From Christensenella sp. UBA6345 (GTDB taxonomy: Bacteria; Bacillota; Clostridia; Christensenellales; UBA1242), in the NCBI GenBank assembly GCA_002437945.1, contig DJSB01000018.1:1-30280 (forward strand): a stretch of DNA of 30,280 nt. Reading direction: 5' to 3'. The number at the start of each line of letters is the position of its first letter. Position 1 is the stretch's first letter. Position numbers and translations under genes: made by a program. Below, in pieces: positions 6,702 to 15,387 of this stretch. Under the pieces are notes generated by a model. That model made no database searches, was not told where the DNA came from, and saw only the letters and a program-made list of their open reading frames with translations.

Positions 6702-8108
6702 TCAACCCATTGTTCTTTCATTATCATCATTAGTTTTTACTGTACCGGCATTACCATACCCATAATATTGTTGCGTAGCAATCATTTGCTCCGCCATAAA
6801 AACTATATATTTATTATTATAAACTCTAGTATCATTACCTACAACATGTGTATTATCATGTTTTACCTGTACTGCAACTAAACCTAATAATTCCTTATTA
6901 TTCTCTTCAATAGAACCATCTTTGACTTTATCTGTCGCTTCCGCTGGTTCGTATATTCCAGAGTGTCTATTAGAAGCACAAATTATCTTTTCAACTGTAT
7001 CTATAATATGGGTATAAATTTCACTATTCCTTTTTGTATCCAAATACTTAAATTGTTGGTCAATTAATTCTTGATACCTTTCATCAAAGTTAGTCATCTT
7101 TTTGCCATTAATAGCACTATTTAATTTTTCTAATTTAAGTTGTTTTAAATTTTCAAAATACTTTACCGCCATATCAGAATAATCTGACTGTGAAATATTA
7201 ATCCCCTTACCTTTCATATCTTTAATATTTCTACTTACATACACAATGCCTAAACATTGTACACTTGCCACACAGTTTGGGTCACCAGTTTCTCCTAAAG
7301 AATTAACAGACGAATCTACACCCTTAACTTCTTTTCTAGTATTAGGGTCAACTCCACCTTGTAACTCTTTAGCCAACATTTTTACTCTTTCTTTGGCTTT
7401 ACTAGTATAAACATATATGGAACATTTACCAAGTATACCCCTTATTATGTCTCCATCAAATTCTCTTACAAGTGAGCATTCTCTATTGCCATTTGCTTTT
7501 CTTTTAAGTTCGTTGGCTCTTATATTTTCACTAGTTCCAGCAATATGTGAATAAACTTCACTTTCTATATATTCGGTAATAACCAATTCAACTTTAGGTG
7601 GATTGATAAATGCTAATTGAAATAAATTAGCAAGTTCATATTTATAAGATATATCGTGAAATGAAGTAACTGAATCATTAAACGAATCTTTATATTCAGA
7701 AACAATGTTTTCAACTCTTCCTTCAAGTAGCGGATTTTTAACTACCCTACGAGATTTTACATCATAATTAATTAATTTTGAATAATTGGAACAAAATAAC
7801 TTAAAATTGTGATTAAGTTGATTAATAGCCAAGTCTATTTGACTTTCGTTAAGATTACCATTTTTAAGCATATCAACATACATTTCATTAACAGCATAAT
7901 AATTAGTAAATCTAGGATTATCAAAATGTATATTTCTAATTACTGGACTATGAAAAAAATTGGTTAGAGTGTCAACCATTTTTTCAACTAGTTTATATTT
8001 CTTATTATGTAAACTTTCTATTTGATTAGGAGTTAAAAAACCGTTATATTCTTTTAATAATTCCGAATAATCAAATATAGTATTCGTATCTAAAGCCATC
8101 TTTACCAT
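6702..8108 (-). CDS. Hypothetical 468-aa protein of the three-gene island
   Basis: I recognise no family. The protein is soluble, mostly helical and rich in Asn and Lys, with no signal peptide or membrane helix. The middle contains a conserved-looking stretch (NRECSLVREFDGDIIRGILGKCSIYVYTS split over about residues 210-238) and a glycine-rich loop (KELQGGVDPNTRKEVKGVDSS). Its C-terminus is TVKTNDDNERTMG; the TVKTND part also ends the upstream 195-aa protein. The start follows the upstream stop by 5 nt, with GAGG about ten bases before the ATG. A second ATG three codons later is possible. Clearly a real gene by codon use and context. Confidence 0.72.
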   Translation of the reverse strand: MVKMALDTNTIFDYSELLKEYNGFLTPNQIESLHNKKYKLVEKMVDTLTNFFHSPVIRNIHFDNPRFTNYYAVNEMYVDMLKNGNLNESQIDLAINQLNHNFKLFCSNYSKLINYDVKSRRVVKNPLLEGRVENIVSEYKDSFNDSVTSFHDISYKYELANLFQLAFINPPKVELVITEYIESEVYSHIAGTSENIRANELKRKANGNRECSLVREFDGDIIRGILGKCSIYVYTSKAKERVKMLAKELQGGVDPNTRKEVKGVDSSVNSLGETGDPNCVASVQCLGIVYVSRNIKDMKGKGINISQSDYSDMAVKYFENLKQLKLEKLNSAINGKKMTNFDERYQELIDQQFKYLDTKRNSEIYTHIIDTVEKIICASNRHSGIYEPAEATDKVKDGSIEENNKELLGLVAVQVKHDNTHVVGNDTRVYNNKYIVFMAEQMIATQQYYGYGNAGTVKTNDDNERTMG

Positions 8109-8113
8109 ACTCG

Positions 8114-8701
8114 TTAATCCTCATCATTAGTTTTTACTGTATAAGTATTTTTGTATAATGTTTTTCTACTTTCATCTTGATTACGTAAGTTATAAAAATC
8201 TTCTTGCTCTTCAGGTGTCATAGATCTTATTATATCACCATATTCTTTTAATGCTATCTTAATATCTTCTTTTCTCTGTTTGGCTTCTTTTCTATGTGAC
8301 CAATTATATTCAAATCTATCTAATTCTGCCTTTTGCTCTTCTGGACTCATAAAATCAATAGACTTTAATGTAAGTTTTTTCGCATCTAAATATCTTTGCT
8401 CTTCTGGATATAATAACTTTTCTCCAACTATACCGCTCCATTCTTCCATCAACTTTGAATACTCTTCGTCAGAAATTAATTTTTTAGGATTAATTTTTCT
8501 TGTTTCTACATTATCATCATCTTCTTCATATAATCCAGAATTCTTTTTTTCTATATAATCTTTATCATATACTTGATGATATACTTTTTCTAATTTTCGA
8601 TACTCTTTGTATAGTTTATCTTTTTTCTTTTTGTCAGTTTCCGCATCATAATTATCGCCAATTTCATTAAGTTTTTTAAAAATTGCACTTCTTAATATCA
8701 T
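8114..8701 (-). CDS. Hypothetical highly charged, coiled-coil-like 195-aa protein
   Basis: The protein is extremely rich in Lys, Glu and Asp. Long helical segments (for example KKKKDKLYKEYRKLEKVYHQ) are likely to form coiled coils. MSPEEQKAEL and MTPEEQEDFY are two copies of an M-(S/T)-PEEQ motif about 50 residues apart, suggesting an internal repeat. It has no signal peptide. The C-terminus is TYTVKTNDED, sharing TVKTND with the next gene. It is first in the island, behind its own predicted promoter. It may be a scaffold or adaptor for the 468-aa protein and the P-loop enzyme. That is inference from operon position only. Confidence 0.72.
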   Translation of the reverse strand: MILRSAIFKKLNEIGDNYDAETDKKKKDKLYKEYRKLEKVYHQVYDKDYIEKKNSGLYEEDDDNVETRKINPKKLISDEEYSKLMEEWSGIVGEKLLYPEEQRYLDAKKLTLKSIDFMSPEEQKAELDRFEYNWSHRKEAKQRKEDIKIALKEYGDIIRSMTPEEQEDFYNLRNQDESRKTLYKNTYTVKTNDED

Positions 8702-8733
8702 ACCTAAAAAACTCCCATTTATTATACTTTATC

Positions 8734-8762
8734 ATTTTACTACATTTTTGTACTTTTGTAAA
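8734..8762 (-). promoter_or_regulatory. Predicted promoter of the three-gene island
   Basis: A -35 TTTACA (8757-8762) and -10 TAAAAT (8734-8739) are separated by 17 bp. A second A/T-rich -10-like TATAAT lies just downstream. The leader would be about 26 nt. Confidence 0.5.
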
Positions 8763-8811
8763 TGTATAATTTTTTTACAACATTATTAATAACAATCTGA
8801 ATACTGTGTAC

Positions 8812-8842
8812 AAAAAAACACTCCTAAATTAATAGGAGTGTT
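8812..8842 (-). terminator. Terminator of typA
   Basis: A 10-bp stem (AACACTCCTA 8817-8826 with TAGGAGTGTT 8833-8842) with a 6-base loop is followed by a T run on the minus strand, just past the typA stop. Confidence 0.92.
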
Positions 8843-8848
8843 AAATAA

Positions 8849-10681
8849 TTAATCACAATCAATATTATTTTTTCTTCTAAAATCTGCACGTCCACGTTGT
8901 GTATGGTCAAGAATAATCTTTCTTATACGTAAACTTTGTGGAGTAACTTCTAGCAATTCGTCATCATTTAAGAATTCTAGACTTTCTTCTAGAGTTAGTG
9001 GTCTAACTGGTTCAAGTCTTAATGCATCATCACTTGCACAACTACGCATATTAGACAATGCTTTTTTCTTACATACGTTAACTACTATATCATCACCCTT
9101 TGGATTCATACCAACTACCATACCTTGGTAAACTTTAGTCCCCGGAGTAATAAGCAAACGTCCACGTTCTTGTGTATTAAACAAGCCATATTGTACTGCT
9201 TCGCCGGTTTCATAAGCAACCAAAGCACCACAATTACGTCTATCAATATGTCCCTTATATGGAGCATATTCTTCAAATATAGCACTCATAATACCTTCGC
9301 CACGAGTGTCGGTCAAGAATTGACTCTTATAGCCAAATAATCCCCTTGATGGTATTAAAAATTCTAGTCTTGTACGATTGCCGACATTGGTCATAGAAAC
9401 CAATTCGCCTTTTCTTTCGCCCATAGCGACCATAATATTACCAACACACTCTTCTGGAACATCGATAACCAATCTATCTATAGGTTCACACTTAACACCA
9501 TTAATCTCTTTAATTAATACTTTAGGCATACTTACTTGGAATTCGTAACCATCTCTACGCATATTTTCAATAAGTATAGATATGTGCATTTCGCCACGTC
9601 CCAAAACTCTAAAACTATCAGCACTATCGGTATCAAACACTTTAAGACTTAAATCTTTAATACTTTCTTTAATCAATCTATCTCTTAAATGTCTACTTGT
9701 ACAATACTTACCTTCTTTACCAGCGAATGGGCTATTATTAACACTAAATGTCATCTCAACACTAGGTTCACTTATCTTAACAAAACTAATTGCTTCTACA
9801 TGGTCTTTATCACATATTGTATCGCCAATAGTAACTTCACTGCTACCAGAAATACATACTATATCGCCTGCTTTTGCTTCTGGACTAGGTACTTGCTTTA
9901 ATCCTTCATACAAGAACAAATTGCTTACTTTAAAAGTAGAATCTACTTTATTGTCATGATAGTTGGTAACTGCTACTGTTTGACCTACTTTTATAGTACC
10001 ACGTTCAATCTTACCAATAGCCAATTTACCCAAATAATCATTTTGTTCACTAGAACTTACTAACATCTGGAAAGGTGCGTTATCGTCACCACTTGGTGCA
10101 GGAATATAATCAATAATTTCTTGCAACAATGGTTTCATATCTGTACCTGGTTTATCAAAATCCAAAGTAGCAACACCATCTCTAGCAGAAGCGTAAACAA
10201 AAGGACTATTAAGTTGTTCTTCAGTTGCATCTAGTTCAAGGAACAATTCAAGAACTTCGTCTACAACTTCTTTAACACGTTGGTCTTTCTTATCAATTTT
10301 GTTAATAACTACAATAACTTTATGGTTAAGTTCAAGTGCTTTTTTAAGTACAAATCTAGTTTGTGGCATAGGTCCTTCAAAACTATCTACTACAAGTAAT
10401 ACACCATCAACCATTTTTAGCACTCTTTCTACTTCTCCACCGAAGTCTGCGTGTCCTGGGGTATCAACTACATTGATTTTTACACCATTATACATTAATG
10501 CAGCATTCTTACTAAAAATTGTAATTCCCCTTTCACGTTCAAGGGCGTTACTATCCATAACTCTATCCATTACTTGTTGATTTTCTCTAAACACGCCACC
10601 TTGTTTAAGAAGTTCATTAACCAAACTTGTTTTGCCATGGTCTACGTGAGCAATAATTGCTACATTTCTAATATTTTTCAT
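8849..10681 (-). CDS. typA: Translational GTPase TypA/BipA
   Basis: TypA is an EF-G-like GTPase that binds the ribosome and helps 50S assembly, stress and cold adaptation. The 610-aa length is normal. G-domain motifs are AHVDHGKTS (G1), RERGITIFSKNA (G2 region), VDTPGHADFGGEVER (G3) and NKIDKKD (G4). The C-terminal half shows LGRGEMHISILIENMRRDGYEF and the TypA-specific RGLFGYKSQFLTDTRGEGIM region. AGGAG precedes the ATG. It is monocistronic, with its own terminator. No anomaly was seen. Confidence 0.98.
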   Translation of the reverse strand: MKNIRNVAIIAHVDHGKTSLVNELLKQGGVFRENQQVMDRVMDSNALERERGITIFSKNAALMYNGVKINVVDTPGHADFGGEVERVLKMVDGVLLVVDSFEGPMPQTRFVLKKALELNHKVIVVINKIDKKDQRVKEVVDEVLELFLELDATEEQLNSPFVYASARDGVATLDFDKPGTDMKPLLQEIIDYIPAPSGDDNAPFQMLVSSSEQNDYLGKLAIGKIERGTIKVGQTVAVTNYHDNKVDSTFKVSNLFLYEGLKQVPSPEAKAGDIVCISGSSEVTIGDTICDKDHVEAISFVKISEPSVEMTFSVNNSPFAGKEGKYCTSRHLRDRLIKESIKDLSLKVFDTDSADSFRVLGRGEMHISILIENMRRDGYEFQVSMPKVLIKEINGVKCEPIDRLVIDVPEECVGNIMVAMGERKGELVSMTNVGNRTRLEFLIPSRGLFGYKSQFLTDTRGEGIMSAIFEEYAPYKGHIDRRNCGALVAYETGEAVQYGLFNTQERGRLLITPGTKVYQGMVVGMNPKGDDIVVNVCKKKALSNMRSCASDDALRLEPVRPLTLEESLEFLNDDELLEVTPQSLRIRKIILDHTQRGRADFRRKNNIDCD

Positions 10682-10859
10682 TTTTTCTCCTAAAATTATA
10701 TATAAATCTATAAAACGTGAATAATTTTACCACAATACTATAAAAAAATAAAGTACCTTATTAAAAAAATATTCAATATTTTAATATTTTTAAAATACCG
10801 AATATTTTTAAATCAAATAATAATGAAATAAGGATTGATTAAATATTTACTTATTGTTT

Positions 10860-10928
10860 TGGATTCCAACAACTAACGTTGTTGCCCTGCGGGTTCAACT
10901 CCGTTGCACTTCGCTTTAGAACTGACAT
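10860..10928 (-). repeat. Palindromic intergenic repeat, module 1
   Basis: Read on the minus strand it runs from TGTCAGTTCTAAAGCG to GGAATCC, the frame shared with the other modules (TGTCA...GAGCG...AATC). It holds a 7-bp hairpin with loop TAAC (CAACAAC-TAAC-GTTGTTG). Confidence 0.5.
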
Positions 10929-10978
10929 ATACTTGCTATTCGTTTTGTATTGTTTAAAAATAACATACTACACGTTTT

Positions 10979-11068
10979 GGGATTCCGAAAGGTGCATAGC
11001 ACACTTTCGATTTGACTAACGTCAAATTTCGACTACGCTTACGCTACGCTCAGAATGACACATTTAGG
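10979..11068 (-). repeat. Palindromic intergenic repeat, module 2
   Basis: On the minus strand it starts TGTCATTCTGAGCGTAG and ends GGAATCCC. Internal hairpins include TTTGAC-TAAC-GTCAAA, with the same TAAC loop as module 1, and a 10-bp bulged hairpin at 10985-11009. Confidence 0.55.
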
Positions 11069-11208
11069 CTGTATGTTGAAGATAAAATAGTATTGACTGC
11101 ACATATAATAATATTTTATTAATAACAAAACGAAAATTAAAAAAATTGCTTAAACAATAATAAGTTGCATTCTTAACACATTAGTATATTATGTTAACTT
11201 GTCTAATC

Positions 11209-11293
11209 CCCCGCCTGTCATTATGAGCGTAGTCGAACCTTGAGTGACAACGAAAGGCGATGGAGTGTATACGACATCGTAATCTAGGCGGGG
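11209..11293 (+). repeat. Palindromic intergenic repeat, module 3 (intact ends)
   Basis: The module starts CCCCGCCTGTCATT and ends AATCTAGGCGGGG, so its outer 8 bp are perfect inverted repeats. TATGAGCGTAGTCGAA inside matches module 2 in the opposite orientation. No coding capacity. Confidence 0.6.
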
Positions 11294-11343
11294 TTAAATT
11301 TTGATTAAAGAAAAGAACTCGCATATTATATTAATCTGTCTAT

Positions 11344-11430
11344 CCCCGTCTGTCATTTATCAAGCATAGTCGAACTTGGGAGCATTAGCGGACAAGCGAC
11401 AAACAAGTTTGTCGCAATCTAGGCAAGATT
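11344..11430 (+). repeat. Palindromic intergenic repeat, module 4 (degenerate)
   Basis: Same frame as module 3 (CCCCGTCTGTCATT ... AATCTAGGCAAG) with decayed ends. Both are followed by TTAAATTTT. It holds a strong 9-bp hairpin GCGACAAAC/GTTTGTCGC. It lies just beyond the stop of the 181-aa gene. Confidence 0.55.
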
Positions 11431-11435
11431 AAATT

Positions 11436-11981
11436 TTAAGCAGTTTGTTCTAAAGGATTGGTTTTTGTAATGCTTAAATTCATCTTATACTTTGCTCTTA
11501 TAGGCAAAGCCGGACTATTTTTAGATATTTCATAAGAAATACGCATTTCTGTAAGTGGTGGTATGACAATATCTGTAGTTTGTTCTTGTTCAACGCCATC
11601 TATCCTAAACACAACTTTACCATTTCTACCCGGTCCTTTATTATCAAAATGCAGATAGGTATTATAGAATGCTTTATTATCAACTACAAATTCAATAGTT
11701 ATACTTTCTGTATCAGACCTAAACAACAAGTTTTTATTCTCAAACTTATGTTTTTTATCGCCTTTTGTAGTATATTCATAATCAAAATATGAATAAGGTG
11801 TACCATTTTCCGCATTAGTTATGTTAATGGTTACACTACCTAAACAATCATTAGCAGTAATGTTAATCTGTGAATTAAGATTGGCAGTATTAACAATAAC
11901 AACATAAAAAATACCCACAATTACTAGTAGAATAAGTACACCAACAGTTATTAAGATAATACGTTTCCATCTTCTATCCAT
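11436..11981 (-). CDS. Membrane-anchored extracytoplasmic protein, unknown function
   Basis: The 181-aa protein has a basic N-terminus (MDRRWKR), one transmembrane helix (about residues 8-30) and a beta-rich domain of about 140 residues that should lie outside the membrane. I recognise no family. The overall look is of a small immunoglobulin-like or carbohydrate-binding sandwich (FVVDNKAFYNTYLHFDNKGPG, VVFRIDGVEQEQTTDIV). It follows the surface operon but is separated from it by a terminator and has its own promoter. No Shine-Dalgarno precedes the ATG, and the -10 ends only 6 nt upstream, so the mRNA may be leaderless. Confidence 0.72.
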   Translation of the reverse strand: MDRRWKRIILITVGVLILLVIVGIFYVVIVNTANLNSQINITANDCLGSVTINITNAENGTPYSYFDYEYTTKGDKKHKFENKNLLFRSDTESITIEFVVDNKAFYNTYLHFDNKGPGRNGKVVFRIDGVEQEQTTDIVIPPLTEMRISYEISKNSPALPIRAKYKMNLSITKTNPLEQTA

Positions 11982-11987
11982 ATTTTT

Positions 11988-12016
11988 ATTTTAACTATAT
12001 TTTTATTATTTGTCAA
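11988..12016 (-). promoter_or_regulatory. Promoter placing the transcript start at the ATG of the 181-aa gene
   Basis: A consensus -35 TTGACA (12011-12016), 17-bp spacer and -10 TAAAAT (11988-11993). A start 7 nt downstream falls on the A of the ATG (11981). Confidence 0.6.
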
Positions 12017-12046
12017 AACTCTTAATGTTATTAAACAAAATATACT

Positions 12047-12076
12047 AAAAAAGACAATCGTCTGATTGTCTTTTTT
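12047..12076 (-). terminator. Terminator of the surface operon
   Basis: A perfect 13-bp stem (AAAAAAGACAATC 12047-12059 and its complement 12064-12076) with loop GTCT and T tail. It separates the lipoprotein gene from the 181-aa gene. Confidence 0.93.
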
Positions 12077-12103
12077 AGTCATAACCAAATAATTATCTAT
12101 CAA

Positions 12104-14452
12104 CTATTTAGTAGGGATATAATTGTGATTGTATACTAGAATATAACCCAAAGTTTGACCAGTAAGTGCTTCACTTCCTAATGCCTTTGCTACTGCTTCA
12201 GGAATTAGAATTTTCACTCTTATAAATTGATGTGTAGTGTCTACTTCTGTCTTGCTTGTATCTTCTAGATTAATAATACCAGCGTCATCAGCATTAGAAT
12301 AATCTACTTCTGAATAATTAGGTTTTGCTTCACTAACATTATTAAATATAAATGTTACAAATATTAATGATTCATTACTATCAACAACATTGCTTAATTG
12401 TGTCTCGTTGTAACCACTTTCACTACCCAAGTTTCCTTTAATTACTGGAGCAACAATACCACCCATATACGCAGTTAAGTATTTAGTATCACCCTTATTC
12501 TTGTTTTGTGATTTAATATATCCAGCAAAAGAAATTCTTTGATGTTGATCTAGGTTTTCGCCTGCAGTATTAGATTCGTCTGGAGTAATCTCTATACCAG
12601 CAGCACCACAAAGTCCAAATGTCATATTTTTAAATGTAATTGTATTGGCAGAACTTTCTACACCATTACTATATATATCATTAACAGTAACATTCTCTAC
12701 CATACTATTAACACAACGGCTAATACGCATACCTACGAATGAATGTTCGATATTTACATTGGTAATATTAGCATATACTTTTTGTGCTGTTGCACTTGTA
12801 ACATTTTTACCTTCACGGCCAATATACAATGCTCTATATACAATACCAGATTGTGGTCTACCATCTTGTCTTATATTAATATCATCATTAATACCACAAT
12901 TGCCTTTTAAATTAAGATCATGTATATCTACATATACTGAAGTACCTGGTAATGGTTCTACGTCAATTATTGAAGAAGAGTTATAATCTGTTGAACCAGG
13001 TATTGTGCTTAAGTTGGAAATGTCAATACCATGTCTATTACCATAGATAAATAAACTCTTTTGTGTATAGATGCCATAACTTCTAACTTGTGTAATATCT
13101 TGATTATTTTTATCCAATTTACAAATAGCAGGGATTAAGTTGTAATTATCACTTTCGTTTAAAGCAATAATATTAATCTTTTTACCAGCATTAGATGTAT
13201 TGGCAATAGTATTCTTTAATTCTTCATATGTGAATACGTTGATACCATCATTAACATCAAAAGTATATGATGTTTGGGTTTCACGTTTACTACCTGATAA
13301 AGAAGTAAATTTAACAGTAACTAAACCTGTTTTCTTAAATGTAATTTCGTTGTCTTCATATGAAGCCAAAGTATTGTCTTCTACATTATTTGAATTGTAG
13401 AATTTAACACTATATTGTGTACATACTTTTTCACCGCTTACAGATACTGCAAAAGGAATACCTGTATTACTTACAGCAACATTGTATTTATGATCCATAC
13501 GATCGGTAAATACTTTAGGAAGATTGATGGCTACTGGTGGTACTTTAACATTAACGACAGCAACTTCTTCAATACTAGTACCTTCTACACTTGCAGAAAC
13601 TTTAGCAGTACCATGTCCTTTTATAGTGATATTGCAGGTATAACCATTAGGTGTAATATCAATAAGGTCACTACCTTCTTCAATAGCAAAAGTAATTGTT
13701 TTATTGGTTACTTTTTGACCTTCACCATTACGCAAAACCACTTCTAGTTTTTGGGTTTGATTATCATCTTTGCTATCAAGTGTTATTTCTTCATTAACAA
13801 AACTTAAATACATATTTTCTTGTGCATCTGCAGCAATATTAAGTGTAATAACATTACTAGATATATTGCCACTTTGTGCTTTTACTTTAATAGTAGCACC
13901 TGTAGTAGCAGTATCTTTAACCATAAGTTTATACTCATTGGCTACATTAGTAGCAATAATACCGTCACAGTTTGTTTCGCCTTCAACAAATACCCAATTA
14001 AAAGTATCTGTAGTATCGGCTGGTGTAGTATTAACAGTTAAAGTAACATAACCAGATTTTTTAACGGAAGTTTTATTAGATGTAAGTGTAATACCAGTAA
14101 CTGGTACACTAGCAACTACAATTTCAACTTCGTTGGATTTCACTTCACCTAATTGGCTTACTACTTTAATCTTGCTATTAGGTGTAGCATTACTATTAAT
14201 AGTCAAAAGTCCAGTTGCACTTATAGTACCATATGTTTCGCCAGACACTATAGAATATGTAACTGACTTGGACTGTTCGTCTTTATTTTTTGACTTAATC
14301 TCTGTACTGAATTGGATTGAAGCACCTGGTTTTGCTGTCAATATACCATCTTCAGTAGATAGCACTAATGTTGTATTGCTACCGCATGCAGTTAATACAA
14401 ATACGGACAACATCAAACATAACACTAATGCTAGGTTTTTTAGTTTTTTCAT
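12104..14452 (-). CDS. Surface lipoprotein with Big_2 Ig-like domains and a parallel beta-helix
   Basis: The 782-aa protein starts with a lipoprotein signal (lipobox LTAC, Cys23), so it should be tethered to the outer face of the membrane. Residues about 28-310 form three bacterial Ig-like modules. VPVTGITLTSNKTSVKKSGYVTL split across the first boundary and GTISATGLLTINSNATPNSKI are typical Big_2 strands. From about residue 400 onward there are short beta repeats with asparagine-rich turns (VYANITNVNIEHSFVG, NSMVENVTVNDIYSNG, ANTITFKNMTFGLCG), the pattern of a right-handed parallel beta-helix as in pectate-lyase-like proteins. No catalytic set could be assigned, so it could bind or cleave a glycan. 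AAAGGAG precedes the ATG. It is the last gene of the five-gene operon. Confidence 0.85.
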   Translation of the reverse strand: MKKLKNLALVLCLMLSVFVLTACGSNTTLVLSTEDGILTAKPGASIQFSTEIKSKNKDEQSKSVTYSIVSGETYGTISATGLLTINSNATPNSKIKVVSQLGEVKSNEVEIVVASVPVTGITLTSNKTSVKKSGYVTLTVNTTPADTTDTFNWVFVEGETNCDGIIATNVANEYKLMVKDTATTGATIKVKAQSGNISSNVITLNIAADAQENMYLSFVNEEITLDSKDDNQTQKLEVVLRNGEGQKVTNKTITFAIEEGSDLIDITPNGYTCNITIKGHGTAKVSASVEGTSIEEVAVVNVKVPPVAINLPKVFTDRMDHKYNVAVSNTGIPFAVSVSGEKVCTQYSVKFYNSNNVEDNTLASYEDNEITFKKTGLVTVKFTSLSGSKRETQTSYTFDVNDGINVFTYEELKNTIANTSNAGKKINIIALNESDNYNLIPAICKLDKNNQDITQVRSYGIYTQKSLFIYGNRHGIDISNLSTIPGSTDYNSSSIIDVEPLPGTSVYVDIHDLNLKGNCGINDDINIRQDGRPQSGIVYRALYIGREGKNVTSATAQKVYANITNVNIEHSFVGMRISRCVNSMVENVTVNDIYSNGVESSANTITFKNMTFGLCGAAGIEITPDESNTAGENLDQHQRISFAGYIKSQNKNKGDTKYLTAYMGGIVAPVIKGNLGSESGYNETQLSNVVDSNESLIFVTFIFNNVSEAKPNYSEVDYSNADDAGIINLEDTSKTEVDTTHQFIRVKILIPEAVAKALGSEALTGQTLGYILVYNHNYIPTK

Positions 14453-14464
14453 AATTTCTCCTTT

Positions 14465-15379
14465 TTAATTTTGTAATACAATATTTAACTCTGCTTGATG
14501 AGTTGGGCGATTGCTATCCCCTACATATGCAACTATAGAAATAATCTTATTGGACTTATTAATTGTTAACAAATCCCCTGTTATAGAAGCATTGTTTTTA
14601 CCTGACTTAATCATAAATTTAACCAAGTCTATATTAACAACTTCGCTGTCACACGAAATGATTAACCTTAAATTAATTGTTTTGGTATTAACAAAACATA
14701 TCTCACTATCACCTTCAGGTTTAAGAGTAAATTCAATTGGTGGTTTTTGCTCTGCACTAACATTAACTATACATGTAGCAGTGTATCCGCCATCAACAGT
14801 GGTTGCAGTAATTGTAGCAGTTCCACTTGATAAAGCATTAAGTCTGCCATTGGCATCTACATCTACAATTGTCCTGTTACTACTTGTCCATACAACGTTT
14901 TTATTAACAGCAGTCATAGGTGTAATCACTGCATACAAAGTTTGAATTTCACCTACTGCGAGATTTAATTGAGTAGCCGTTAAAGTGATACCAGATACAT
15001 CACTATCACTCACATTGATAAGCAAACTGGCAGTCTTATTACTGTCTATAGTTTTTACTATTACGGTAGTAGTACCATAGTCAATACCAGTAATTTCTCC
15101 CTTATCATCAACTGCACATATGTTACTATCTTGTGATAAATATACTACATCTTTATTGGTAGCCAATTCAGGATAAACTTTAGTCTTGAGTGCTTTTTTC
15201 TGTCCTTTATTTATGGTAATTATGGTATTTTTATCAAGTTCATTTTCTAGATTATCAACGAATGCCACTCTTTCAACATAAATGTAATTGTACGTAGCAA
15301 AAATTCTACCAGCAAAAGATATGGTAATAAGTAAAAATATTGGTAATATTAATAGAATTAATACAACGGTTTTTTTCAT
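14465..15379 (-). CDS. Anchored or secreted protein with two Big_2 Ig-like domains
   Basis: A 304-aa protein. The N-terminal hydrophobic helix (residues about 4-28) acts as a signal peptide or anchor, with no lipobox. Two Big_2 modules follow: about residues 35-122 (VVYLSQDSNICAVDDKGEITG, then TTTVIVKT) and 128-208 (VSGITLTATQLNLAVGE, WTSSNRTIVDVDANGRL, SGTATITATT). A less regular beta-rich region of about 95 residues ends the chain. Such domains commonly mediate adhesion or wall association. It lies 8 nt after the ABC permease gene and 12 nt before the lipoprotein gene, so it belongs to the same operon. It may be cargo or a partner of the transporter. Confidence 0.85.
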   Translation of the reverse strand: MKKTVVLILLILPIFLLITISFAGRIFATYNYIYVERVAFVDNLENELDKNTIITINKGQKKALKTKVYPELATNKDVVYLSQDSNICAVDDKGEITGIDYGTTTVIVKTIDSNKTASLLINVSDSDVSGITLTATQLNLAVGEIQTLYAVITPMTAVNKNVVWTSSNRTIVDVDANGRLNALSSGTATITATTVDGGYTATCIVNVSAEQKPPIEFTLKPEGDSEICFVNTKTINLRLIISCDSEVVNIDLVKFMIKSGKNNASITGDLLTINKSNKIISIVAYVGDSNRPTHQAELNIVLQN

Positions 15380-15387
15380 TATAATCC

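Larger units (their letters stand above)
10682..11435. other. Gene-free region with four palindromic intergenic repeats
   Basis: No credible gene was found. The typA promoter presumably lies near 10700-10760 (TAAAAT with a weak -35). The rest is built from four repeat modules, listed separately, in AT-rich filler. The modules are clearly more GC-rich than their surroundings. Confidence 0.7.

Noticed and set aside
6684..6705. TTG start for the P-loop gene
   Set aside because: The ATG at 6682-6684 has AAAGGA at proper distance; the TTG has no site.
10299..10580. Antisense ORFs over typA, also at 9125-9340 and 9582-9959
   Set aside because: They lie wholly inside typA with no ribosome site, and the typA frame shows all family motifs.
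10860..11430. CRISPR array
   Set aside because: The repeats are few, long, in both orientations and irregularly spaced, with no cas genes.
13770..14945. Several long plus-strand ORFs opposite the Big_2 genes
   Set aside because: They have low-complexity Ser/Thr/Leu content caused by the repetitive Ig-like coding strand and no start signals.
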